Made by a program: the position numbers and the translations under genes
From: Chamaecyparis obtusa
Taxonomy: Eukaryota; Streptophyta; Pinopsida; Cupressales; Cupressaceae
NCBI GenBank assembly: GCA_027943335.1
Contig: BSBK01001535.1
Coordinates: forward strand, 240,001-304,000
Length of the DNA stretch: 64,000 nt
Direction: 5' to 3'
Shown: positions 25,101-35,713 of the stretch, one piece after another
Layout of the letters: every line of letters begins with the position of its first letter
Numbering within the stretch: position 1 is the stretch's first letter
Notes under the pieces: generated by a model
What the model was told of the DNA's origin: nothing
Database searches by the model: none
The model's input: only the letters and a program-made list of their open reading frames with translations

Positions 25101-25343
25101 AGTCCTATTAGTCCAAATAGGTCTACAATTATGTCTAGTTAAGTCTAATAGGTACAATATCACATTTACATGAACATTAAGACAAGTCTTGACCATCAAC
25201 TTAAAATATCTATCTAGAGACATCTTAGACATACCTTGTTTCTGATGATGATATCTTTTTCGTGATTCTTCATGTAGTCTTTGTTCAGTCTCTTCTAAAT
25301 AATGTCATGTACTTTTGTTTAGCCTTCTCTTTTTATTTCCCAT
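19189..25343 (-). pseudogene. DDE-type transposase-like gene, multi-exon, recently decayed
   Basis: Exons that join in phase are 25343-25235, 22518-22372, 22048-20148, 20063-19779, 19646-19518 and 19430-19189, with GT/AG borders. The protein starts with a basic MGNKKRRLNKS segment. Exon 2 encodes a Gln/Ser/Glu repeat of 15 residues (SSQAQQAQPSEVGEG-like). The large exon carries a helix-turn-helix-like segment (SLSSQIGYSRKTITHYLKRR), a Cys cluster (IRGTCQTCRDLAKCP), then VVDFVENYS (Asp at 20740-20742), WSDGCATQFKS (Asp at 20455-20457) and ESGHGKGEHDGAGACIKR (Asp at 20332-20334), the likely catalytic acids. A Cys-rich segment (YSCFCYDC) and a C-terminal domain follow. I remember this signature from multi-copy uncharacterised proteins of invertebrates but cannot name the superfamily. 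Damage: stops at about 25307, 21355, 20596, 20278 and in exon 4, and a frameshift near 21690. Intron 1 is filled by the decamer array. Confidence 0.72.
22541..25150 (-). repeat. Right decamer array, 2.6 kb, in intron 1 of the transposase-like gene
   Basis: Plus-strand units such as GGTCCTAATT, GAGTCTAATA and GGTCATATTA follow each other at almost exact 10-bp steps, combined in higher-order blocks of 50-60 bp. On the minus strand the unit reads GACCTAATTA-like, i.e. in the sense of the transposase-like gene. AATT (or TAAT) recurs every 10 bp with GG/CC half a turn away. The array fills the intron between the donor at 25234 and the acceptor at 22519. Confidence 0.95.
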
Positions 25344-25497
25344 TGCAACTTAGAAAATTATTTCGTGCCAAAATGTCTTCCTTCTCCTAAATGCGAATTA
25401 TTTTACAACTTTCGAATTTATGAAATGAAAAAAATATACATTTATTTATACCTAATCCTTATTAACCAGAAATGCCACCAAAAAGGCTGACATAGGT

Positions 25498-25629
25498 TTC
25501 TATCGAAATTCAAACTTGACTTTCTATCGAAACTAAATGACTTTCGATCAAAACTGGCTTAGTAATGACTAAAATTTGCATTTTTCGGCAAAGTACTTTC
25601 TATCAAAAGTCAAAAGTTTCAATCGAAAG
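25498..25629 (-). promoter_or_regulatory. Near-palindrome cluster upstream of the transposase-like gene
   Basis: TTTCTATCGAAA or variants occur at 25498, 25521, 25542 (TTTCGATCAAAA), 25598 (TTTCTATCAAAA) and 25618 (TTTCAATCGAAA). The ideal form TTTCGATCGAAA is a perfect palindrome. The cluster lies 155-290 bp upstream of the ATG at 25343 and could be a promoter element or transposase-binding sites. No function is proven. Confidence 0.5.
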
Positions 25630-27791
25630 TGCCTAGTTTGGGCTATGGTTGCAAGTTTTGAAGAAATTCTAAGAATTTCATGACTTTGGGCCTCAAGCGC
25701 GCTGATCAAATGGATGAATAAGAAGATGTCCTTTTGCATACAACAAGTACTTGAAACTAGCTTTCTAACGATTATATATTTGACTATTTTTAAATTTATT
25801 ATGTGTATGGTTTTTGACGTTAAATGAATGTAGGTTTTTTATCAAATATAAACCTTTGAGTTTGACATTCAATGAAAAATAGTAAAACAAGGGAAAAAAA
25901 ATTTGAAAAATAACAGTGTCCTGCATATTCGAGTCTACTTTCTATTAAAAAAAAAAATGAAATTCGATAAATACACAATAAGTTATAAGCTATGTAGTCA
26001 AGGTACGTCAAAATTTTGGTTTAGTCAACTTCAAACGTTAATAAAATATGAAATAATAGTGATAATGTCGTCAAACCAATTGCATGCCCTCCGTATGGAT
26101 GTTACAAAACTAAATTCGAAAGAATCGCATTCATATCTATTTTACAAAAAAATTTATGCTCTATGAAAACAATGTTACTATTTGAAAATGATGTTTTCAG
26201 CACCATACAAGTTTTCGTGGGAGAAAGAAAAAAGTATTCAAAAAAATTCAAAAAAATAAAAAATATATATATTTAGAATCTAGACAGAAAATCTTAAAAG
26301 ACTCTAATTTACTTCATCCTCCGATTTTGAGCGGTTCAATGGCAATATGCATCCGAATCTGAAAGTTTTTCTCAAAATGTAGAGTTCAGTGTCCATTCAG
26401 GCTAAAAAGTGTAACCCGCTATTGTGGGTTCACCCCTTACCTTAGAAAGGTAACTAAGCTATTTTTATTTTAGATAGTATTATTGGGGATAGGAGGAGAT
26501 TTGTGGAGACATCTTTTTGTTTTGATACCATTTTTCCTTGACGTCAAAGGGTGAGAGTGGTTTTGGGGAAGAATAGCTTTGGCAAGTTGTCATAAATGAT
26601 GAAGGGGAAGATTTTTACATTTTTTCATTGATGATTTTGTTGGTGATATGAGAAGGAGAATGTTTTGCACAGTTAATAAAAAAAATTCATTGATGTCAAC
26701 ATGTTGCTCCTTGATGAAAATTTCTTTGTTGACTTTAGTTTTCTTGGATATGTACAAAGTTGTACTTATTCTATGTCTATTCTGACAACTTTGTGTTTTT
26801 GTGCTTCACTTTTTGGTATGCATTCCTCCACAATTATAGATATTGCTTTGCAATTCTGATAGTATGTTTATGGTTATTAACAAATTACTTACATTCAATT
26901 TTTCATGCGGTTTGATTCTAAGGTATGAAAGTTATAAGGTTCAAAAGTTTTGTTTACCATTTTCTTTATTTTCTTTGGCAAAGAACAAGTTCTTCAAGAT
27001 GTCCTCAAACTGTTAGAAGGTTGTATTTTGCCTTGTGATTTTGGGGAAAGGTTGAGGATTGATTGTAGCGTGTGGTTTCTAGTTGGCATCAATTTTGACT
27101 ATGCCTATGTTGACTTATCTAAATGAAACACATGAAGTGTTTTGGGAGACAACTCAATTTTGAATGAAACGTATGAAGTCAACATTGGTTAGAAGCTAGT
27201 ATGTATATGTATTTATATACATATATGCATACACACACACATACACATACACATACATATTAGTAATTTGGTAGTGTGCATGGAGAGGCATAAGGAGATC
27301 ATAAGTTGATGAAGTAATGTGTGTGGTGTGTGAAGGTGCAAGTTAAGCGGTGAATGTGAGAAGAGCATAATATTTTATAAGGCAGTGTTGAAGTATTTCA
27401 TGTCATTCAATTGAGATTCAATGGAAATACATTTCATGCATGTGGAAGATACAATTGTAATAGTTCAATTCATGTTGATATTATTTTTCTTTATGGGAAA
27501 TACTTGCCTTTTGGCAATGAGCCCTCCGGCAATGAGAATATTTTGTAATATACTATAACTAGTTATAATATATTGAGAGTTAACCCTCTCTATGGTTTTC
27601 CCCTCATGGGTTTCAATATAAAAAATTGAGTCTCCCCTTGTGTATGTTGTTTCTCCTTCATTTACTTTATTGGTTACATCTTTCTTTTTTATGCATGTAA
27701 GCAATGTTAATATAAATGTACAAAGTAATGAATTTTTAATGCTTAAGGAATACTAGTTCACTCCCCTCTCTCAATATTCTGGTTTTTCAAC
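25630..27791. other. No gene; possible right flank of the two-gene unit
   Basis: AT-rich sequence without supported genes. At 26413-26430 AACCCGCTATTGTGGGTT is a short palindrome followed by TTACCTTAGAAAGGTAA, which might mark an element end. No matching inverted copy was found near the left array. A (CA)n-rich microsatellite lies at 27205-27262. Confidence 0.4.
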
Positions 27792-29065
27792 ATGTATTAT
27801 AGTAGACTATGGGATTTGATTGATGATTTTGAATCATTTAGCATCAAATCTATCCCAAGGCATAGGAATAGTGTTGTCGGTGCATTAGCTATATTAGTAA
27901 GTCCTCTTGAACCTATGAAGAGGTCTCATTTGAAGAAAAAAAATTTAGTAGAGTTGATTATTGCCCCTACTATTCCTAACAACATCAAGAATTTCCAAGT
28001 CTTTCAGGACAATCAACATATCCTAGAGTTTATCATGTGCAGTGGAATCTTTGAAACACATAATTGATGAAGAATATCAAGAAAAAATGGAGATGGGAGA
28101 TGAGGGGATTATGAATCTAAAAACAAATGTAATCCCTAAAGGAATGGTTTCTCTTGAATGATTTTCGAATTTGGATGAAGTAGTAGTTTGTAAGAAACCA
28201 CAACCCACACCAAGTGGAGATGAGTATTGCATGCATTACCTTGATATATAAGAAGATAAATGTAGATTGCTCATTGGGAAAAATATGTACTGAGTAGGAG
28301 AAGGAAATTCTAAAACTTCTACATGGCTAACAAGATGTTATAGCATGGAGTTATAAATAATTGAAGATGAATGACACCTCAATAATTCTACACACCATCC
28401 CACTCAAGCCCGATTCAAAGTCATTTCATCAAAGGCAAAGGCCAGTGAATGCATTGATAGAGCCACTCATTCAAAAGGAAGTAAAAATGTTGTTCAATGC
28501 AAAGATCACATTTCCTATCAAGCATTCTACCTAGGTGAAAAATTTAGTGTCGATGCGCAAAAAGAATGGAGAGATCCAGATGTGTATTGATTTTTGTAAT
28601 TTGAATAGAGCATCTAAGAAAGATAATCATCCATTTCTATCACTAGATGAAGTGTTCCAAATGGTCAGTGAATCCGAAATAATGTCCTTCCTAGATCAAT
28701 TATCAAGATATAATCAAGTTATGATGAAAGAAGTAGATGGACTCAAAACGGCTTTCACCACCAAATGGGGTACATCCACATAGTGTCCTATGTCATTTGG
28801 GTTGATCAACATTGGTGCGACTTTTCAACGAGAAACAAACATAGCCTTTAAAGGCTTGGTCAGAACATATATCATCATATATATAGATGATCTAATAGTC
28901 TTTTCCAAGAATTATGCAAATTATGTTAGTGATATATCAAGAAGTGCTACAAAGATGATGCAATTTAGGTATCTTCTTGGACCCCAAGAAGTGCATTTTT
29001 TAGTTTCTTGAAGGAAATTTGTTGGGGCACATAATTTTAGAGAAAAAAATAGCTATTAATCCTAG
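27792..29065 (+). pseudogene. pol: Ty3/gypsy pol fragment (RNase H end plus RT)
   Basis: Decoding in several frames shows the region after an RNase H (SIKSIPRHRNSVVGALA, then NNIKNFQVFQDNQHILEF), a short linker (IMNLKTNVIPKGMVSLE at about 28108-28158), and RT (MRKKNGEIQMCIDFCNLNRA at about 28550, FLDQLSRYNQV, FGLINIGATFQRE, and the catalytic YIDD at about 28880). RNase H in front of RT in this order occurs in some plant gypsy polyproteins. Stops (for example 28532-28534 and 28782-28784, at Trp- or Tyr-like positions) and frameshifts show it is dead. No LTRs are seen. The fragment ends abruptly at INPR where psaA-like sequence begins. It differs from the Tat element at 3819-14143. Confidence 0.82.
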
Positions 29066-29936
29066 GACTTGGTTCTCTATTGTAGGACACCAAATACATG
29101 TTTATTTACCTATTAATCAACTCCTAGATTTTGGAGTGGACCTTAAAGTGGTACCTTTTCCTCATGATTTTAGCTTAAATTGTGAGCTTTTAGCTCAAAT
29201 TTATCCTAGTTTTGTTAATGGATTGACCCCATTTTTCACCCTAAGTTGGTCGAAATATTCAAAAAAAGGTTACTTTTTGTGGAGGACTCAACCCAATAAT
29301 GGGGGGTCTATGGTTGACCGATATTGCACATCACCATTAGGCTATTGCAATTCTTTTTCTAATCATTGGTCATATATTTTGGAAGCTCATAAAGGTCCAT
29401 TTATTGCGAAGGACATAGAGGTCTTTGTGAGATCTTAACTACTTCATGGCATGCTCAATTAGCTCTTAATCTAACTATGTTAGGATCTTTAACTATTGTT
29501 GTATCTCATCATATATATTTTATTCCTCCCTATCCATATCTAGCTACTGACTATGGTACCCAACTATCTTTGTTCATGCACCATTTGTTAATTAGTAGAT
29601 TTCTCATAGTTGGCATTATTGCACATGCAACTATTTTTATGGTAAGAGACTATGATCCAACAACTCAATGCAACAATCTTTTAGACTGTGTTTTTAGACA
29701 TCGTGTTGCAATTTATCACACCTCAACTAGGTATGTATTTTCTTAGGTTTCCATAGTTTTGGTCTATATATTCATAATGATTATATGAGTATTTTAGGAT
29801 GTCCTAAAGATATGTTTTTAGATACTAGTATCCAATTACAACCTATCTTTGCTCAATGGATACAAAATACTCATGCTTTAGCACTCGGTTTGACAACTCT
29901 TGATGCAAAAACAAGCACTTGCTTTACCTAGGTGAT
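29066..29936 (+). pseudogene. psaA: Nuclear plastid DNA insertion: psaA fragment
   Basis: The translation matches the C-terminal half of the photosystem I P700 apoprotein A1: [97 protein letters not shown], and then [16 protein letters not shown] after a frame change. PsaA is chloroplast-encoded and binds the reaction-centre chlorophylls in thylakoids. A copy in this nuclear-repeat context, with frameshifts near 29430 and 29740 and many substitutions, is an old plastid-to-nucleus transfer. It starts directly at the end of the gypsy fragment and stops near 29936, well before the psaA C-terminus. Confidence 0.92.
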
Positions 29937-30026
29937 GGTTAGGATCTTAGAAATTGTCTTGGAATAAATTATTTTTATAACTATGATTTTTATATATATA
30001 ATAAGCATAAATATATTATTTATTAT

Positions 30027-30244
30027 TATTATTTTTATACATGGGGTGTCCCTGCGACCTAGCCCAGCGCCCAGCAACCCGTATCTTAGGTATCTGTGCG
30101 AGCTAGGGCGAGACTAGTCCCCCAAGGGGTGAGATCAACCGCCTGCAAGCCGTCCCACCCATTTAAACCCGGGAGGGAGTCGAACCCGAGACCATGAGTC
30201 GTCCACCCACAGCCTCAAGCCAACTCACCTACCTATGCGAGCTA
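30027..30244 (-). mobile_element. tRNA-derived SINE with perfect 18-bp TSD
   Basis: A GC-rich island of about 200 bp in AT-rich DNA. On the minus strand it begins near 30244 with a tRNA-like head: an A-box-like GGTGAGTTGGCTTGAGG and the B box GGTTCGACTCC (from GGAGTCGAACC at about 30175). It ends in an AT-rich TAA/TTA tail at 30027-30040. AAATATATTATTTATTAT occurs identically at 30009-30026 and 30245-30262, the target-site duplication. RNA polymerase III transcription and LINE-driven insertion are expected for this class. The SINE family is not identified. Confidence 0.88.
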
Positions 30245-30262
30245 AAATATATTATTTATTAT

Positions 30263-32875
30263 ACTCATATAATTAATTTATTTATTATATTATATAAAAT
30301 ATATATACTATATATTAATTTTATATTGTATTATATTTATATCTAATAAATTTTAATATCAAATATAATAGATAATGATAAACATAACCATAATATTATT
30401 TTACAAATAAATTTAAACTGTGTAAAATATAGCATAAAGTAATTCACGAATTGCTTTTTGAAGCCTCTAAAACTTTCAGGTTGTTATGGAGATCAAAAAA
30501 TGATTTGGGAGGAACAAGTGGTTCCTACCATAAGAATACTAATGCATTCACTACAAATGAATCTATGACATTCTAGATTTAAAATAGTTTAACTAAATTT
30601 TATAATCTACAATCTTTTCTCAAATTTATTTTAAAGCAGCAAAATTAATTTGTTGTTCTACCAATTAAAGTTGTGAATAATAAGAGTTTAGGTAAGTTAT
30701 GGAATCTTTCTTTTTTCATTTTGACTATAAAAAGTTATATAGTGCAAACTTATTTTCATGTTACCTTTTTATTTTATTTTTTATTTAATAAATAACATAT
30801 TTTTATTTCAAATGTAATTTTATATTTTTCATCTATTTTATATTTATTTTTAATCCTTCCAGATATTAATACAATTAATGCATTCAAATTCATTAATTAG
30901 TTTCCCCACTGAGCATAAAGAATTAAATAATTCTTGTCTTTCTTTCTATAGATTTATGTTGGGAATAGTCACTTATAAATTTAAAAATAAAATTATCATT
31001 TTTAAAGCTTGTGTCTAATTCAATGGATTTAACTTAATAAATCAAATTACAAATCTATAAATGATTCTAACTGTCTGAGTACTATTATTAAAAATTATCC
31101 TTTTTAAAAGTACATGTCTAATTCAATAGATTTAATTCATCAAATCAAATTTCAAATCTATTAATAATTCTAACCACATGAGTATTAATATATACATGGC
31201 TTTGACGAATTCCCAAGCAAAACTACAAGCAAAATTTTGTGGTGGTGAGCAATAGAGAATATGTAGTGCACATAAACTCAAAACAACACATTTTGATTCT
31301 TGAGAACATTATAAATTCATAACTACTTAAAGCCAAAAGAATAGCTATAAGGACTACTATATCAAAGAATTTAACCCAACATGGCAGCATAATGAAAAAG
31401 TTTATTTGAGATCTACCACTAGAAAATGGCTAAAATTTTAATTGCACAATTGAAGACTACCTCTCATTGTCTGAGTAAATAGAAGTTACACAAAGAAGAA
31501 TAGGAATAAAGGACTTACATTTACTGCAGCATGGAAGTAGTGGAAACAGAGAATGGCACTTCATCAAAGAATGCAGCGTATGAAAATCTTCGTAGTCATT
31601 TTGAAAACGACTCAAAGGTAAACAGTCTTAATGACCTTTTTGAAGAGACAGGACTTCACAAATCAACTAGTTTCTGACTCAGAATTCATAATAGAAAAGC
31701 CAACATAAACAAACTTGAAAACAGATTAATTTGATATATTTTGATTCCTTACACTGCATCTGGTGAATTCATTCAGTCATTCCCCTTAATCAAACACGGC
31801 CGTTTGCTATTGTTCGCCATGTTGATATGACTTTGTGTATGCTATCATATACACCATTGGTAATGCATTCTTCTTACCAGTATTGACTCGGATGACTGAA
31901 GGGTTGAACCAGACATTATTTTATTGACATTGGGTTGCGGTGGAATATCCATCCTTATCTTAAAAGTCCAAAATTGGAGTGGGAGAAAACGAATTAGATG
32001 CATATAGCACACGATTTGAATCCAATGCGAAAAAACTTGAATGCTTTCACATCGTAAATGGGTGTTACAAGTGGTCAGTGGCTATACTTGCATATTATGG
32101 ATGGTGGAAATCTTATCCTTCTTGTTCGGCAGGAGAAGCTTCTCAAAGGGTAAAACTTTGCGGCTTAGAAAATGCAACTGGTCCGAAGGTGGGGCCTATG
32201 GAATTAGTCAATGTGTCTAGTAATGGGCTGCAATCGACCGCTGAAAATCTTCTCTAGGGGAGCATGAGCTTAAACCAGTGCAGTGTGCATGACAATATCT
32301 AAATCCTTTTGTTATGGACTCTGATTTTTTATTGTTTTTCTCATAGTTCAAACTATTGTTATTGGCAATTTATCATTGAGGGTTAAAAAAAAGATATCCG
32401 TAAATATTGGAGATAAGTTTGGAACTTCTAGAAAAATAATGGGAACTTAAAAAATTGTTTAAATTTAATTAGAAATGCATTTTTTTGCAAAATTCAATAA
32501 GGAGATGCATCTAATGAGTCAATAAATGAGTAAACAAATTAAACAAGCTGATCTAGATATATATAAATGCAAATAGGATACAAAATCGCATCCTCTTGTA
32601 AAATGTTGATGGCTTGTAGCCATAGTCTGATAGTCTGAACTCTGAAGCAAACTAAAAATAGCAAATTGTCTTTGTAAAACTATATGCAAATACAAGTGTC
32701 AAGTACAATATCAAAACAATCTACATCTTCCTCTTCTCCTTCCTAACAGCTCTAGAAAGCTGTAAATGACCCTCTTTCTCCTCCAAACCCTTTCTCTCCT
32801 CTCCAAATCTGCTCTTCCAAACAAAAAAATGACTTTTGCCCTTTTGTTGGGCTGTCACAGTCAAAATCTGGGTGT
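30263..32875. other. Intergenic, no supported gene
   Basis: AT-rich sequence. An open frame at 31979-32257 (92 codons) resembles no family I know and has no supporting context. Two short paralogous blocks lie near 31020 and 31125 (TCTAATTCAATGGATTTAA-like). Confidence 0.5.
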
Positions 32876-32995
32876 GGGTGATAAGTTTTTGATTTGTCGA
32901 GGTAAGTTCATGATTTATCGCTGATAAGTTCGTGTTTTATCACAGACCAGAACTTATCGAGATAAGTTCAGTTATCGCAGATATATCTGCGATAA
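32876..32995. promoter_or_regulatory. Cluster of GATAAG motifs and palindromes
   Basis: GATAAGTT or its complement occurs near 32881, 32926, 32951 and 32961, with related TTATCGC and TTATCAC steps. AACTTATCGAGATAAGTT (32951-32968) is a near-perfect palindrome. 32972-32995 is a perfect 24-bp palindrome with arm TTATCGCAGATA. GATAAG is the I-box/GATA-factor site of plants. Whether this is regulatory or a fold-back remnant cannot be told. Confidence 0.45.
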
Positions 32996-35713
32996 TTTGA
33001 ACTATTGTTTTTCTATGTCGTTGCTTGGTGTTCTCCTAGGTTCTTTGTGTAGTAGTTGGGAGGTCTTGGATGCCCATATGCTTTTTAGGTTTTGGAGGTC
33101 TTTGTATGCCATTTCTTTGTAACATGCTGCTACACATATCATATGGATAATCCATGTTGTTCAGAAGTCTTTATAGGATAGATCCTATGTTCCATGGCAT
33201 TTCCGGGATGGGGATAGTAGGGGATGCATTTCAGGGATGATAGTCTGAGGGCTGTTTTTGAGAATGGTGGGAGACGATAATATACATATGCAAGAGATAT
33301 ATAGAGAGATTTCTAAAGTTTATAAACAACAGTAACATAATGTGACAAAGTTAAATTGATGTTGGATTATGTCAGCAGAAGCCAGCATGCCAACCACATT
33401 CTGCAAATAAATTGTTTGTAACCAACTATACCAGACTATGGCAGATGCACCTTTAATCTCTGTTGCAACTGGCAATAAATACTTTAATTCTAATACCATA
33501 TCAAGAATTTTGAAGTTTGTAACTTTTTTAAACAATAAAATCAGAAATCCAAATTATTGTTCCTAGTTGTTCACTGTTATATAACTCATCATCAACTATT
33601 AATTTGAATCATGAAATACTTATTGCTGCTATACTACAGTTGTTGTTGTCATTACTGCTATACTACAGTTGTTGTCACTGCTGTCATGATTGCTTTAATT
33701 GCTGTTATAATGCCGTCATCATATATTTAACAATCTTTTTTAATATTTTGAGATTTTTTTAACATTATAAAAAGTTGTTTTTTAAGGGTACAGTCAAGCA
33801 TCGTCTATACGTTTCCTGCAGTCCCTGATTTTAAAGATGCAATGCAGGATATTTCCAGATTTTCTCGTATTGGAGGGACAGCTATGTCCCCTAGCCATTC
33901 TCCCACACCCAAAATGCCTCAGGGGATAGGGACAAGGGTTTGAGAGGTGGGGACACGTTTCTATGTAATAGAGGGAGGTTTGAGGAGTGTGGACGTGTCG
34001 TGTAATACAGAATAGATCATCATGGTTTCTAGATTAAATTGTGTGCAAGTTTTTTTTATCAACATTTCATTTCAGATCACATCAGAATAATAGAACTATA
34101 GAAATAAAAAAACATGTTTTACTGCTTTTCCTATAGTTAAGGTGTTCTTGCAGGGTTTTTTAATTTAACTTGCTTTATGTTTCTAAAAGGGTGGGGACTC
34201 TTTATTGAAACTCCTTCTTATATCTAAAATATAGAGTTGTCCAAAAGTTACCGGCGTATAAATTGCCTTCCAATAGATCAGCCTCATGGACTCCACCTGA
34301 CGTTTACATTTTACTATTTTAGCTTTAAGTGATTTGTAATTCCTTCTTATGTCAGCTAACCACGTTCTCAAGTATGATTAGAGGCAATATAAAACCGATG
34401 TGATCCTCATGGTGATGATATCATTAATTCTCATAATTTATTAATCATGAGCCATTCTTTTCCCCTTATGATTGAAAAGGCAATATTAACTGACAAGTGA
34501 CAACATGGTGTTTATATCATTGTTGCTCTGCCATGATTTTATTAATCATGACCCATTCTTCTTCCATTAACCCTTTCATTTATATGTTCCACGTAATTTG
34601 CTTTGAATAATATTGGAGTTCAATTAGTTCTAGTTTCCATGCCCCCTTATTACTTATCGACTCAGTTTTAAATATGACTAAACTTCTCCATAGATTCAAG
34701 AATCTATGCTCCCATCTCTCTCAATCTTTTCATCTGCAAGAGTGAAGTTAACATTAATGTGGTAAATTTACTAGCTTTACGAGCCTTTGCCAAAACTCAA
34801 CCCCTGAACCAATTTCAGCCTTCCAGGACTACAATGCCAACCTTGAAAATCTCGGGTGCAGGCAGATAATACTAAATTATTGAGCCATTCTTTTCTGTAA
34901 GTGTGGCAATCCATCATCCTACATATAACACAAATTCAAATACTTCCCAAGAAAATAGAAGAGATTCCTGTCTCGCAAAATTTGGAATAAGAACAGTGCA
35001 CACAATAGCTACAATTAGATAAGATGCACAAATAGAGGAGGATCAGTTTAATAATTTACGTACAGGGATTGAAAAAGGATTGATTCCAAAATTTGATGTG
35101 TATATGAATTTAAAAGCACAAAATTATGAAATATATTTCATAAACAAATTAAAACATAAATTACACAGCACAATTCTCTCTTCTCTTGTCTTGCTGTATT
35201 CCTGGTGATGAATCATCAAGTTTGAACTGAAACATCAAAAGGAAAATTTACATGGTCAAATCCAGAAATCATGCCCAACAAACACAAAATTATTAACAGC
35301 GGATAGGTTTCAAAAATGGATAAAGTGCGAGGATTTACAAGCATGTAATTATTAAGGTTTTCTACCAAATGCAACAAGAAAAAATATAGACTTCATTGAC
35401 AAAAACCACCTAAGTAATGAAGCGCATGTTGAGCAGTTCCAATATCACTTCTACTTCTACAGAAGCACAAACAAGCAGCGTGTGAAGCAAGATATTAAAA
35501 TCAGAAAACATACAACTTCACTTCTCCTTATCCTATAAGAAAATGACAATAAACAGAATTGTACTTTAAGTCCCAGATCAATATGAGAAAAATTTGTGTA
35601 CATAAAGAAAAACACTACCGTACAAAACAAGCTTGCCAAATAGAACATAATTCAATCAAACCAATGAGTTTTACAGTGTAGAATCTAGATAGCCACCACT
35701 ATACTATTTTAAT
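32996..35713. other. Intergenic, no supported gene
   Basis: No coding support. A small tandem duplication (ACTGCTATACTACAGTTGTT twice) lies at about 33625-33680. GGGATGGGGATAG-like stretches near 33200 and 33910 may be remnants of one repeat. Confidence 0.5.

Noticed and set aside
22541..25150. CRISPR-like or satellite-centromere array
   Set aside because: The unit is 10 bp with no unique spacers, and the genome is plant nuclear. It is too short and degenerate for a centromeric satellite and sits inside an intron with matching splice phases.
26404..26460. Right terminal inverted repeat of the transposase-like element (GTGGGTTCACCCC)
   Set aside because: It looks like a transposon end, but no inverted partner was found near 14827 or 19089. 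The similarity to CTATGGGCACC near 19100 is weak and in direct orientation.
29019..29438. A single gene made of RT end plus psaA-like sequence
   Set aside because: The open frame is a fortuitous read-through of two unrelated decayed segments. Its first 16 residues are gypsy RT and the rest is psaA.
31979..32257. 92-codon ORF as a gene
   Set aside because: No recognisable family, no splice or promoter context, and length is compatible with chance.
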